In this document: positions 8,066 through 16,262 of the stretch, in pieces
How the letters are laid out: each line of letters opens with the position of its first letter
How positions within the stretch are numbered: position 1 is the stretch's first letter
Origin: Kitasatospora aureofaciens
Lineage (GTDB): Bacteria; Actinomycetota; Actinomycetes; Streptomycetales; Streptomycetaceae
Length of the DNA stretch: 64,000 bases
Direction: 5' to 3'
NCBI RefSeq assembly: GCF_001188955.3
Contig: NZ_JPRF03000016.1
Coordinates: forward strand, 62,001-126,000
Notes under the pieces: generated by a model
Databases searched by the model: none
Seen by the model: only the letters and a program-made list of their open reading frames with translations
What the model was told of the DNA's origin: nothing
Made by a program: the position numbers and the translations under genes

Positions 8066-8262
8066 TCGGTCCGGCCGTGGGGCGGGTGCGGGCGGACACC
8101 ACTTCGGGGCCGCGTCGCTCACGCTCCGCTCGAACGGCACCTGGTTTTCGGCCAGCGTTTCCCGGCTGGTGTATCCGTTCGCCGTCAGGTCCAGGCATAC
8201 TGGCGAGCATGGGCGCTCGCGCCCACCCGTGACTCTAGACAAGAAGGGACCGGTGGCCAGGG

Positions 8263-8544
8263 ATGCTGCGGAACGGTCTTGAGCCCTGGCACATTTTGGT
8301 GGTGCTGGCGGTCGTAGTCCTGCTGTTCGGATCGAAGAAGCTGCCGGAGATGGCCCGCGGCCTGGGCAAGTCGATGCGCATCCTGAAGGCGGAGACCAAG
8401 GCGATGCGCGAGGAGGACACCCCGGCGGACGCCGGCACCGCGCAGAGCACGGCCACCCCCCAGCAGGGCGCCGACCGCCCGGCCGTCACGCCGACCAACG
8501 TGACCAAGGCCACCGAGACCAAGCACACCGGCACGACCGCCTGA
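8263..8544 (+). CDS. tatA: Sec-independent protein translocase subunit TatA
   Basis: A 93-residue Tat pore subunit. Residues 7-24 form the single transmembrane helix ending in the conserved FGSKKLPE, followed by the amphipathic helix [16 protein letters not shown] and a disordered acidic/Thr-rich tail. TatA oligomers form the channel for folded proteins carrying twin-arginine signals. AAGAAGGGA lies about 17 nt upstream of ATG 8263 with a second purine patch (CCAGGG) directly before it. A strong hairpin follows, so the gene is monocistronic. tatC is not in the window. Confidence 0.93.
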   Translation: MLRNGLEPWHILVVLAVVVLLFGSKKLPEMARGLGKSMRILKAETKAMREEDTPADAGTAQSTATPQQGADRPAVTPTNVTKATETKHTGTTA

Positions 8545-8560
8545 GTCGTCCGAACTCCCC

Positions 8561-8597
8561 GTCGAGCCCCTGGTGGACCTTCCACCAGGGGCTCGAC
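8561..8597 (+). terminator. Strong terminator hairpin after tatA
   Basis: A perfect 17-bp stem, GTCGAGCCCCTGGTGGA (8561-8577) against its reverse complement at 8581-8597, with a 3-nt loop, begins 17 bp after the tatA stop. Confidence 0.8.
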
Positions 8598-8712
8598 GCC
8601 GTTCGGGGGTCGGAGCCGGGACCGGAGCCGCGGGCCGGGCGTCCGGCGGCGGATCGGCCGAACAGCCGATCGGGGCGGGCGGGGGCCGTGCCGGTGGGCG
8701 AGGCTGGGCAGG

Positions 8713-9237
8713 ATGTCCGAGAACCCTGGCTCTCCACCCCTCGACTTCCGGGCCGGAGCGTGGCTGCTCTGCGCGTTCACGCTGCTGATGGTCGGGTACT
8801 TCACGCTGCCCCTGGAGTGGTTCGGTGACCGTCGGCCGGTGCTCAGCTGGCTGGTCTTCGCGGGGGCACTGGGCGGGATGACCTGGCTGATGGTGGTCAA
8901 GATCGTCGGGGTGGTGCTGGGAACGGCGAAGCGGCCGGTGGTCTGGCTGGCCTTCCTGATCTTCCTGGCGATGACCATCTTCTCGGCGTCGTACTACGTG
9001 ATGGGTACGCACAGGGCCGAGTTCGCGGGGCTGGAGACGCGGCTGGACGCGCTGTACTTCACGGTCGTGACGATGTCGACGGTCGGGTACGGGGACATCA
9101 CTCCGGCCGGCCAGTCGGCGCGGCTCGTGGTGGTGCTGCAGATCGGGTACAACTTCGTGTTCCTTGCGGCGGCCGCCGGGACGGCGTCCCAGGCGGTCCG
9201 GAGCAGCATCGAACGGCGGGTCCGGCGCGAGGAGTGA
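8713..9237 (+). CDS. Two-pore-domain-type potassium channel (Ion_trans_2)
   Basis: A 174-residue membrane protein with about four hydrophobic helices. The selectivity filter is intact: TVVTMSTVGYGD (about residues 116-127) lies between the pore helix (LDALYFTVVTM) and the inner helix (LVVVLQIGYNFVFLAAAAGTA). The two N-terminal helices (residues 16-35 and 42-65) lack the Arg-rich S4 of voltage sensors. No RCK/TrkA-N regulatory domain is attached, so it is probably a simple K+ leak channel. Convergent with the kinase gene across a 51-bp palindrome. Confidence 0.88.
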   Translation: MSENPGSPPLDFRAGAWLLCAFTLLMVGYFTLPLEWFGDRRPVLSWLVFAGALGGMTWLMVVKIVGVVLGTAKRPVVWLAFLIFLAMTIFSASYYVMGTHRAEFAGLETRLDALYFTVVTMSTVGYGDITPAGQSARLVVVLQIGYNFVFLAAAAGTASQAVRSSIERRVRREE

Positions 9238-9308
9238 CTCCGGCTCGGCGGCCTGCCCCCACCCGGCCCGCCGCGCATCCTGCCGGACTGTCAGCCGTGG
9301 GGCTCGGG

Positions 9309-9359
9309 CGGCGGAGTGCGGGTCCGTCCACAGGCTGTGGACGGACCCGCACTCCGCCG
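9309..9359. terminator. 51-bp near-perfect palindrome, probable bidirectional terminator
   Basis: Positions 9309-9333 and 9335-9359 are perfect reverse complements (25-bp arms, 1-nt centre). The centre reads GTCCACAG-G-CTGTGGAC. It lies between convergent genes ending at 9237 and 9423, so bidirectional termination is the simplest role. The same 17-bp core occurs again at 48005-48021. Confidence 0.7.
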
Positions 9360-9422
9360 TGGCAGGACCGACGACAAGGCCCGGACCCCCGGTGCGGCCG
9401 TCCGGGACGCCCTGGCGCGGCG

Positions 9423-11036
9423 TCAGTCGTCCTGGTTGTCGGCCGTCGCGTGGAGGGTGGTGAGGAGCGCGCCGAGGCGGGCGTTCCAGTTGGCGTAGGT
9501 GAGGGGATCGATGGAGTGCTTCTTGCCCAGGTCCTTGACCGTCTTCTGGGCGGCCCTGAGCTCCTGGGCGGCGTCGTCGGGATTGCCCTCGTTGAACCGG
9601 GCGGCGCTGTCGTCGAGGATCCGCAACAGGTCCGCCTGCTTGTCGCGTTCCTTGGTGATCGGAGCCTGGGCGACCGCCTGGCGGAAGGACTGGAGCTGGA
9701 GGGCCGCGGGCTGGTTGCGCGGGACGGCCTGGGTGGGCGCGGCCTGGGACGCAGCTGCGGTCGGGGCCGTCGGGGCGGCGGAGGAGGCGCCGGACGTGGG
9801 GGGCGTGGCCGGCGTGGTGACCGGAGCGGTGGCCGCGGGCTTGGCGGCGGTGGGCTTGGCGGCGGCGTTGCCGGCCGGCTCGTCGAAGGCGGTGAGCGCC
9901 AGCGCGGTGATCCCGGCTATGCCCGCTATGCCGAGGGCGCCGAGGACGAGCGGCTTGTTGCGGCGGTTCCGCGCCGGCGCGGGCGTGCCGGGGAAGCCGG
10001 CGAGGGCCCCGGGCGGAGCGGCGGGGACCGACGGCAGCAGGGAGGTGGCGGCAGCGGGTTGGGACGGCAGGAGCGCGGTGTGCTGCTGGTTCGGGGACAC
10101 CGGCTGGTGTGACGGCACCGGCTGGTGTGACGGCACCGGCTGGTTCGGGGGCACCGGCGGGAGCATCTGGGTGGGAGCGGCCGTCGCGAGCAGTTCGGCG
10201 GTCGGGTCGCCGACCGCCAGGCCCGGGACGGTGGAGAGCAGCTCGGCCCGTGCCGCGACGGCGTCGGCCGGGCGGTGGGCCGGGTCCTTGGCCAGCAGGC
10301 GCAGCACCACGGCGTCCACGGCCGGCGGCAGGCCGGGACGCCGGGCGGACGGCGGCAGGGGCTGCTCACTGACGTGCTTGAAGGCGATCGCCACCGGAGA
10401 CTCGGCCGTGAACGGGGTCTCGCCGGTGAGCATCTCGGTCAGCACGCAGCCGACGGCGTAGAGGTCGGTGCGGCCGTCCAGGTCGGAGGCGGTGGCCTGC
10501 TCGGGCGAGAGGTAGGCGGCCGTACCCAGCACGCTCGCGGTCTGGGTCAGGTTGCTGGAGGACCCGGCCCTGGCGATGCCGAAGTCCACCACCTTCACGC
10601 CGCCGTCGTCGGTGATCATGATGTTCCCGGGCTTGATGTCCCGGTGCACCAGCCCGGCCCCGTGCGCGACCGCCAGCGCCTCGCACACCGCCGCCGCGAT
10701 GCCGACCGCGCGCTCCACCGGCAGATTCGGCTGCTGGACCAGGACGGCGGCCAGCGAACGGCCCTGGACCAGCTCCATGACGATGAACGGGGTGCCCTGG
10801 TCCACACCCGAGTCGAAGACCATGACGATCCTCGGGTGCACCAGCATGGCGGCGTGCTGCGCCTCACGGCTGAAGCGCTCGGCGAAGCGGGGGTCGTCGG
10901 CGAGGCCGCCGTTGAGGACCTTGACGGCCACCTGGCGGCCCAACACCCGGTCGACGCCGCGCCAGACGGTGGCCATGCCGCCGACGCCGAGCATCTCGAC
11001 GAGTTCGTAACGCCCGTTCAGCGCCCGTCCGATCAC
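9423..11036 (-). CDS. Hanks-type Ser/Thr protein kinase, membrane-anchored
   Basis: A 537-residue receptor-like kinase. Residues 9-270 are the kinase domain: glycine loop GVGGMATVW (17-25), Lys39 in AVKVL, catalytic loop HRDIKPGN with Asp133, DFG at 151-153, and activation segment up to LSPEQA. A Pro-rich linker carries tandem VPSHQP/VPPNQP repeats (18-nt DNA repeats near 10105-10160). One transmembrane helix lies near 358-382. The extracellular part is a Thr/Ala/Pro stalk and a helical domain of about 90 residues. It has no PASTA repeats, so it is not the PknB cell-wall sensor. GTG 11036 is preceded by GGGGAG. Substrates are unknown. Confidence 0.92.
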   Translation of the reverse strand: MIGRALNGRYELVEMLGVGGMATVWRGVDRVLGRQVAVKVLNGGLADDPRFAERFSREAQHAAMLVHPRIVMVFDSGVDQGTPFIVMELVQGRSLAAVLVQQPNLPVERAVGIAAAVCEALAVAHGAGLVHRDIKPGNIMITDDGGVKVVDFGIARAGSSSNLTQTASVLGTAAYLSPEQATASDLDGRTDLYAVGCVLTEMLTGETPFTAESPVAIAFKHVSEQPLPPSARRPGLPPAVDAVVLRLLAKDPAHRPADAVAARAELLSTVPGLAVGDPTAELLATAAPTQMLPPVPPNQPVPSHQPVPSHQPVSPNQQHTALLPSQPAAATSLLPSVPAAPPGALAGFPGTPAPARNRRNKPLVLGALGIAGIAGITALALTAFDEPAGNAAAKPTAAKPAATAPVTTPATPPTSGASSAAPTAPTAAASQAAPTQAVPRNQPAALQLQSFRQAVAQAPITKERDKQADLLRILDDSAARFNEGNPDDAAQELRAAQKTVKDLGKKHSIDPLTYANWNARLGALLTTLHATADNQDD

Positions 11037-11555
11037 CTGGAGCTCCCCTCACGTGCGGCGCCCGGGGTTCCGGGGATGCCTGGTGCACCCGTGCACGATA
11101 GCCGTCTTGAGGTGGGGGACGGTTGGGGGCTGTGCGGGGTTCTGCGGGTGGGGGTGGGCTCTCGGGAGAGTGGGTGACGCCGGGGCGGTTCCCGCTCGCC
11201 CGGTTCGGTGGGAGGCGGTGAGGCGGGCGTTGCCCTGCGCGCCCACGGAGGGGCAGGGCCGGGCGTGGCGGCCGGGGGACCGGGCAGCGGTCCCCCGACC
11301 GCCGGATCGGGGTGCGGCCCGCCCTGACTGCGGGCGGGCGGGCCGCACGTTCCGGGCCGGCCGGCCGGGGCGCGTCCGGGGTGAGCGCCCGCCGGTCCGG
11401 CCGGGGCCGGCCGGGTGGACGGCGGGCACGGGGGAGCCGACCGGCCACCCGGGGTTCGGGTGGTTGTGCGTACTGCGGTTACTGCGGGGTGGTGCGGTCC
11501 GGGTGGGCGGCGAGCCCGGGGGGAGTCGCTCGCCGCCCACCCGGAGTTCTGGGGG
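11037..11555. other. Non-coding spacer with three GC-rich hairpins
   Basis: This 519-bp spacer lies between two minus-strand genes. Hairpins are at 11276-11295 (GGGGACC stem), 11312-11348 (13-bp stem GTGCGGCCCGCCC) and 11499-11544. The last is 12 bp after the upstream gene's stop and is listed as a terminator. The kinase promoter should lie in 11040-11110, the least GC-rich part. I see no convincing ORF or RNA gene. Confidence 0.5.
11499..11544 (-). terminator. Terminator of the ECF sigma operon
   Basis: A perfect 17-bp stem (11499-11515 with 11528-11544, arm CCGGGTGGGCGGCGAGC) with a 12-nt loop starts 12 bp after the stop of the minus-strand gene ending at 11556. Confidence 0.7.
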
Positions 11556-12557
11556 TCATCTCCGGGCCGACTGCTCGTCCTCGGAGGGGCCGGTTCTGCT
11601 CGGACGGGCGTTCGGCGGGGTGGGTAGGGCCGGTGGGAGCGTGCCGGTCACGCCGCCCTTGCCGGGCTTGGCGCCGTTGCCGCCGCTGGTGTCCTCGCCG
11701 TTGGTGTTGCCGTTGGCGTTGCCGTTGCCGTTCGGGGTGCCGTTGCGGGTGGACGGGCTCGGCTGCGCGGGGGTGCCCTGGTGGTCGCCGTTGGAGTGGC
11801 CGGGCGTGCCGTCGCAGAAGTCCGGTACGCCGTCCGCTCCGCCGGCCGCCGCGATCAGCGGGGCGAAGAGCGGGTCGGCAGCCAGTTGGCGGGGGCGTTC
11901 GCCCTTGTTCGTACGATCCGCGAAGTTCTGGCAGAGCGGGACCAGCGCGGCGGGTGGGCTGGGGTGGTCGCCGCGGGCGCCGGGTGTGGCGGGGGCGGAC
12001 GGGGCGACGCCGTGCGGCGGGTCGGCCTGGGCGCCGGTGGTCGGCCGGGCGGATCCGCTCGGGGAGGCGGAGCCGGGGCTGCCGGTGGTGCCGGGGCTGG
12101 CGGTGGTGCCGGTGGTGCCGTGGGTGGAGTCGGTTGGGCTGCCCGAGGCGGCCACCGAGTGCTCCGGCTCGGTCGGGCCGCCGAGGGCGGGCAGGTTCCC
12201 GGTGCCGGCGGCGACCGCGACCCCGCACAGCGCGGTGGCGCCGAGCACGGCGGCAGCGGCCTTCGTGCTGAAGGCCCTGGCCAGCGCGGCGGTTGCCATC
12301 GATCGTCTCCGGACGGGGGTCACTAGGGGGTCGGGCGTGAGACTCGCCTCCCGGAACGCGGCCAGCGCGGCCTCCTCGCCGGCCAGTTCCGCGGCCGTCG
12401 CCGGGGCGGCGGCCGCGGCCAGTACCCGGGCGAGCTGCCCGGGACCGTCCGGTCCGGTGAGCGAGGCGTCCTGCCCGGCCGACGGGCCGCCCACGGCACC
12501 GCCGAGCAGCTGCTCGGCGGCATCACGGTCGATCCGACGGGATCGGTTGGTGCTCAT
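11556..12557 (-). CDS. Single-pass membrane protein coupled to an ECF sigma factor (putative anti-sigma)
   Basis: A 333-residue protein. The N-terminal cytosolic region (residues 1-85) is Ala-rich and contains EEAALAAFREA. One transmembrane helix lies around 97-118, followed by a long extracellular Ser/Thr/Gly/Asn-rich region with a short conserved-looking patch holding two cysteines (LCQNFADRTNKGE to VPDFCDG). Its ATG overlaps the sigma-factor stop in an ATGA, so the two are translationally coupled. That is the usual place for a membrane anti-sigma factor. I do not see the HxxxCxxC zinc motif, so the role is inferred from position and topology. Confidence 0.65.
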   Translation of the reverse strand: MSTNRSRRIDRDAAEQLLGGAVGGPSAGQDASLTGPDGPGQLARVLAAAAAPATAAELAGEEAALAAFREASLTPDPLVTPVRRRSMATAALARAFSTKAAAAVLGATALCGVAVAAGTGNLPALGGPTEPEHSVAASGSPTDSTHGTTGTTASPGTTGSPGSASPSGSARPTTGAQADPPHGVAPSAPATPGARGDHPSPPAALVPLCQNFADRTNKGERPRQLAADPLFAPLIAAAGGADGVPDFCDGTPGHSNGDHQGTPAQPSPSTRNGTPNGNGNANGNTNGEDTSGGNGAKPGKGGVTGTLPPALPTPPNARPSRTGPSEDEQSARR

Positions 12558-13333
12558 CTCATGTCCTTCAGCGTCGCGGCCCGGCGTTCTGTCACACCCT
12601 GCGGAGAACTTTTTTTCGCGGGTTTTCCGGCGGCTTCCTCCGCGGGCTTCCCGGCGGCCGGGATCCCGACGCCGGAGGCGAAGGGCTGCTCCAGCAGCTT
12701 GGCCAGCCGCCGCAGCCCCCGGTGGGCGGCCATCCGGACGGTGCCGGCCCGCTTGCCGAGCACCTGGGCGGCGCTCTCGGCGTCCAGCTCCATGACCACT
12801 CTGAGCAGAACCGCCTCGGCCTGGTCCCGCGGCAGCCGGGAGATCAGGGCCAGTGCGTCGGCGGTGCCGACCGTGGTGAGCGCGGCGCGCGCGGTGTCGT
12901 CCCCGGCGGCCAGCTCGACCAGGTACTCGAACGGCAGGTCGGTGACCGGGCGGCGGCGCCGGGCACGCAGGTGGTCCATCGCGCGGTTGCGGGCGATGGT
13001 GGCGGCCCAGCCACGGAAGCCGTCCCCGTCGCCGGAGAAGCCGCGCAGGTCGCGGGCGATCTGCAGCCAGGTCTCGGAGGCGATGTCCTCGGCGTCCTGC
13101 ACGTCCTCCGGCCGTCCGCCGACCAGCACCCTCAGGTAGCGCAGCAGGCCCGGCTGGACGGTCCGGAACAGCAGCCGGAACGCCTGTTCGTCCCCGTCCT
13201 GGGCGGCACGGACCGCCTCGGTCAGGTCGGTGGGAACGGGGCCCCTGCCCGGTGGTGGTACTGGTCCGGACCGGCCGAGGGGGCTGCCGGTGCCCGCTCC
13301 GGGGCTTTCTGCACTCTGCACCCGCCACATCAT
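12554..13333 (-). CDS. ECF-type RNA polymerase sigma factor
   Basis: A sigma-70 family protein of about 259 residues from ATG 13333 (ATG 13330 is equally possible). Region 2 reads EQAFRLLFRTVQPGLLRYLRVLVG, then EDIASETWLQIARDL and FRGWAATIARNRAMDHLR. Region 4 is LPRDQAEAVLLRVVMELDAESAAQVLGKRAGTVRMAAHRGLRRL, with the recognition helix at the end. Longer upstream extensions of the frame are Pro/Arg-rich and non-conserved. It is co-transcribed and ATGA-overlapped with a putative membrane anti-sigma factor, so it probably answers an envelope signal. Confidence 0.88.
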   Translation of the reverse strand: MMWRVQSAESPGAGTGSPLGRSGPVPPPGRGPVPTDLTEAVRAAQDGDEQAFRLLFRTVQPGLLRYLRVLVGGRPEDVQDAEDIASETWLQIARDLRGFSGDGDGFRGWAATIARNRAMDHLRARRRRPVTDLPFEYLVELAAGDDTARAALTTVGTADALALISRLPRDQAEAVLLRVVMELDAESAAQVLGKRAGTVRMAAHRGLRRLAKLLEQPFASGVGIPAAGKPAEEAAGKPAKKSSPQGVTERRAATLKDMR

Positions 13334-13757
13334 GCGCCATCCGGGCGAACGGGTCGGCTCCGGTCGGAGGACCGGACCGGCCGGGGTCGAGGTCCCGGCG
13401 ACGGCCGCCGGGCGGCCAAGGCCCCCGGTCGCTGTTCCCCGCCCGGGTCGTCGGTGGGCGAATCGATTCGACCCGCCGACGTGTCCCCGGCGCGCTCGCG
13501 CTCCGGGTGGCTGCCCGGGCCGTGCCGGCATCTGCCGCTGGACGCTGCGCGACTACGGCCTGCCGTGGCCGCGGCACCGCGCAGAGCCGGCCCGCACCTC
13601 CACGTGCAGGTCAGCGGGGGTGTCACGGGCCGCCCAGTGACAACTGTCATGCGGATCCCGCAACGGACGGCACTGCTCTGACGGAGGGTCGGCCGGAAAG
13701 ACTGGAGGCACGACGCGGGCAGCGGCCCGCAGTCACCAGTCGGGGGAGGAACCCACC
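13334..13757. other. Divergent intergenic region (424 bp)
   Basis: This spacer carries the promoters of the ECF sigma gene (minus) and the VC0807-like gene (plus). TGACAACTGTCA at 13638-13649 is a short perfect inverted repeat with a TGACAAC-type element. That element resembles the -35 of some ECF promoters, but no clear -10 was assigned. No ORF with a ribosome-binding site is evident. Confidence 0.4.
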
Positions 13758-14471
13758 ATGAGCAGCCAGACCGTCGCCGTCGCCACCACCGCTCCCGCCC
13801 AGGCCGACGAGGCGCCCAACCCGCTGGCCGCCGGCCTGCGCCCGCTCGTCCTCGACGTGGTGGCGCCGCTGGCCGGGTACTACCTGCTGCACTCCGCCTG
13901 CGGCCTGAGCGAGTTCGCCGCGCTGGCCTGGAGCAGCGCCTTCTCGGCCGGCCGGACCGTCCTCGGTCTGCTGCGCGAGCGCAGGCTCAACCTGTGGTCC
14001 TCGCTGATGCTGGTGGTCAACCTGGCCGGTCTGGCGCTCACCTTCGTCACCGGCGACGCCCGGATGATGATCGCCAAGGACGGCCTGCTGAGCGGCAGCG
14101 TGGCGCTGGCGATCCTGGCCTCGGCACTGATCGGCCGGCCGGTGATGACCCCGATGCTGATGCCCTTCGTCACCAAGGGCAAGCGGGACCGCGCCGCCGC
14201 CTGGCAGCGGCTGGCCGAAGGACGGGCGGCCGCCTCGCGGGCCTTCCACCGCCAGGAGCGGGTGTTCGCCGGCATCTGGGGCGGCGCCCTGCTGACCGAG
14301 TGCGCGGCCCGGGTGGTCGGCGCCTTCACCCTGCCGGTCTCGACCATGGCCTGGCTGTCCACCGTGTTCCTGATCGGCGCGATCGTGGGCGGCTCCCTGC
14401 TCGGCCAGATCGCGGTCGAGCCGATCGAGAAGCTGGTCGAGGCCGAGGCCGAGGCCCCCACCGCCGCCTGA
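13758..14471 (+). CDS. VC0807-family integral membrane protein
   Basis: A 237-residue membrane protein with five or six hydrophobic helices (about residues 33-50, 74-95, 112-130, 170-190, 195-215). It has the family pattern: an N-terminal LDVVAPLAGYYLL helix, a WSSAFSAGRTVLGLLRERRLN loop, and FVTGDARMMIAKDGLLSGSVA. Members occur across actinobacteria and proteobacteria, are intracellular-septation-A-like in shape, and have no proven function. GGGGGAGGAA lies just upstream of ATG 13758. It diverges from the ECF sigma gene and could belong to its regulon. Confidence 0.75.
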   Translation: MSSQTVAVATTAPAQADEAPNPLAAGLRPLVLDVVAPLAGYYLLHSACGLSEFAALAWSSAFSAGRTVLGLLRERRLNLWSSLMLVVNLAGLALTFVTGDARMMIAKDGLLSGSVALAILASALIGRPVMTPMLMPFVTKGKRDRAAAWQRLAEGRAAASRAFHRQERVFAGIWGGALLTECAARVVGAFTLPVSTMAWLSTVFLIGAIVGGSLLGQIAVEPIEKLVEAEAEAPTAA

Positions 14472-14500
14472 TCCCCGCTCGGCCGCTGCCCGGACTGCCG

Positions 14501-14526
14501 GTTCCGACCGTTCGAACGGTCGGAAC
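14501..14526. promoter_or_regulatory. 26-bp perfect palindrome upstream of the phosphatase promoter
   Basis: GTTCCGACCGTTC (14501-14513) is the exact reverse complement of 14514-14526. It ends 23 bp before a TATAAC -10 box (14550-14555), so it covers the -35 and upstream zone. That fits an activator or repressor site. It could also terminate the preceding gene, but there is no T-run. Confidence 0.5.
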
Positions 14527-14549
14527 CATCGGGACCTCCCGGGAGTCCT

Positions 14550-14555
14550 TATAAC
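14550..14555 (+). promoter_or_regulatory. -10 box of the phosphatase gene
   Basis: TATAAC at 14550-14555 has no recognisable -35 at the correct distance; the perfect palindrome 14501-14526 ends just upstream. The combination suggests an activator-dependent promoter with a start near 14562, about 37 nt before the ATG at 14599. Confidence 0.4.
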
Positions 14556-14598
14556 GAGGGGGTAACGGGCCCCCCATCCAGGAAACGGGGAGCCCACC

Positions 14599-15336
14599 AT
14601 GCGGACCGACGCGCTGACCACCACCGAGGACCGCACCCTCGCCTGGGACGGCTGCCTGAACGTCCGCGACCTGGGCGGACTGCCCACTGCCTCGGGCCGC
14701 CCGACCGCCCGTGGCGCGATAGCCCGGGCGGACAACCTGGACCGCCTCACCCGCGAGGGCTGGGGCGCCCTCCTCGACCACGGTGTCCGCACCGTGGTCG
14801 ACCTGCGCAACGCCGAGGAGTACAAGCCGCTCCTCCCGCTCCCCGAGGGCGTCGAGCTGGTCCGCGTCCCGCTGGACGAACTGGCCGGCCCCGCCTGGTG
14901 GCGGACCCACGGCCGACTGGACGGCACCCCATTGGCCTTCCGGCCCTACCTGGAGCACTGCCCGCACGCCGCCGCCGCGCTGGTCACCGCGATCGCCGAC
15001 GCCCGACCCGGCGGGCTGGTGGTGCACTGCGGCGCCGGCCGCGACCGCACCGGCCTGGCCGCCCTGCTGCTGCTCGCCCTGGCCGGGGTCGACCGGGCCG
15101 CGATCGCCGAGGACTACCTGCTGAGCGGCCCCAACATCCGCCCGCTGTACGGGATGCTCGGGCTGCCGGACCCGTACCGCCGGATCGACGCGGTACTGGC
15201 CGAGGCCGGGACCACCGCCGAGGCCGCCCTGGAGGCCACCCTCGAAGGGCTCGACCCGACGGGCTACCTGCTCGCGGCGGGCGTCACGCCGGCCCGGATC
15301 GCCGCCGCCCGGAGCCGGCTGCTGCCCGGCGCGTAG
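14599..15336 (+). CDS. Protein tyrosine/dual-specificity phosphatase (PtpB-like)
   Basis: A 245-residue phosphatase of the bacterial Tyr-phosphatase-3 (MptpB-like) group. The P-loop HCGAGRDRTG gives Cys144 as nucleophile and Arg150 as phosphate ligand (Cx5R). Upstream lie NVRDLGGLPT and GRPTARGAIARADNL, typical of this group, and VRTVVDLRNAEE, which carries the conserved DLR. Members hydrolyse phosphotyrosine, phosphoserine or phosphoinositides. GGGGAG lies 9 nt before ATG 14599. The gene stands alone behind a distinctive palindrome and -10 box. Confidence 0.9.
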   Translation: MRTDALTTTEDRTLAWDGCLNVRDLGGLPTASGRPTARGAIARADNLDRLTREGWGALLDHGVRTVVDLRNAEEYKPLLPLPEGVELVRVPLDELAGPAWWRTHGRLDGTPLAFRPYLEHCPHAAAALVTAIADARPGGLVVHCGAGRDRTGLAALLLLALAGVDRAAIAEDYLLSGPNIRPLYGMLGLPDPYRRIDAVLAEAGTTAEAALEATLEGLDPTGYLLAAGVTPARIAAARSRLLPGA

Positions 15337-15396
15337 GGCGCCGGGGCGTTCGAGGGACAGGAGAACAACCTACCTGCGGGTAGGCGTCAACTGATG

Positions 15397-15429
15397 GTTG
15401 ACGATCCTCGGATCGACAACCTACGGTTG
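15397..15429 (+). promoter_or_regulatory. Promoter and operator of a leaderless transcript
   Basis: TTGACG (15398-15403), an 18-nt spacer and TACGGT (15422-15427) put the start at about 15434, which is the A of the ATG. The spacer and boxes coincide with inverted repeats: GTTGACGATCC (15397-15407) against GGATCGACAAC (15410-15420, one mismatch), and CAACC-TAC-GGTTG (15417-15429). Confidence 0.6.
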
Positions 15430-15433
15430 ACGC

Positions 15434-16195
15434 ATGGAGAATCCCGTTGTTCCCAACACCACTCCGCTGCGCCTCGACGACCTGATCGCCGCGATCAAGA
15501 AGGTCCACACCGACGCGCTCGACCAGCTCTCCGACGCGGTCATCGCCGCCGACCACCTCGGCGACCTCGCCGACCACCTGATCGGCCACTTCGTGGACCA
15601 GGCCCGCCGCTCCGGCGCCTCCTGGACCGACATCGGCCGCAGCATGGGCGTCAGCAAGCAGGCCGCCCAGAAGCGCTTCGTCCCCAAGGGCCCGGGCACC
15701 ACCGCCGACCTCGACCCCAGCCAGGGCTTCGCCCGGTTCACGCCCCGGGCCCGCAAGGTCATCGTGGCCTCGCAGGAGGAGGCCAGGAAGGCGAGCAACC
15801 CCGAGATCACCGCCGTGCACATCCTGCTCGGCCTGCTCGCCGAACCCGAGGGCATCGGCCTCAAGGCGCTCGCCGCCCAGGGCGTCACCCCGGAGGCCGT
15901 CCGGACGGCGGCCACCGCCGCCCTGCCGGCCGCCGTCGAGCAGGCGATCCCCGCGCTGATCCCGTACGACGCGCAGGGCAAGAAGGTGATCGAGCTGACC
16001 TTCCGCGAGGCGCTCAAGCTCGGCCACAACTACGTCGGCACCGAGCACATCCTGCTCGCGCTGCTGGAGTTCGAGAACGGCGAGGGCGTGCTCACCGGGC
16101 TGAAGGTGGACAAGCCCGAGGCGGAGACCTTCATCGCGGAGGCCATCGCCGCCATCGTCGCCGCCCGGGACGCGGAGTCCGGGCAGCAGCAGTGA
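15434..16195 (+). CDS. Clp N-terminal repeat protein with a helix-turn-helix-like segment
   Basis: A 253-residue protein. Residues 8-90 are helical and contain SWTDIGRSMGVSKQAAQKRF, which reads as a helix-turn-helix. Residues 100-240 are two Clp-N repeats (FTPRARKVIVASQEEARKASNPEITAVHILLGLL and LTFREALKLGHNYVGTEHILLALLEFENGEG), as in the N-terminal adaptor domain of ClpC. There is no AAA+ ATPase. It may sense or hand over Clp substrates, or regulate genes in response to them. The transcript appears leaderless: no Shine-Dalgarno, and the predicted start is at the ATG. Inverted repeats over the promoter suggest autoregulation. Confidence 0.8.
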   Translation: MENPVVPNTTPLRLDDLIAAIKKVHTDALDQLSDAVIAADHLGDLADHLIGHFVDQARRSGASWTDIGRSMGVSKQAAQKRFVPKGPGTTADLDPSQGFARFTPRARKVIVASQEEARKASNPEITAVHILLGLLAEPEGIGLKALAAQGVTPEAVRTAATAALPAAVEQAIPALIPYDAQGKKVIELTFREALKLGHNYVGTEHILLALLEFENGEGVLTGLKVDKPEAETFIAEAIAAIVAARDAESGQQQ

Positions 16196-16210
16196 GACCT
16201 CCGTCGGACC

Positions 16211-16247
16211 GCCGTGCCCGGGGTGGAACTCCCGCCCGGGGCACGGC
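16211..16247. terminator. Hairpin between convergent genes
   Basis: GCCGTGCCC (16211-16219) pairs with GGGCACGGC (16239-16247) around a GC-rich loop. It lies between convergent stop codons at 16195 and 16263. Confidence 0.5.
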
Positions 16248-16262
16248 ACTTCCGCGTTCCGC

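Noticed and set aside
11053..12795. A 580-codon plus-strand frame
   Set aside because: It is antisense to the ECF sigma partner gene and crosses the hairpin-rich spacer; no ribosome-binding site or domain.
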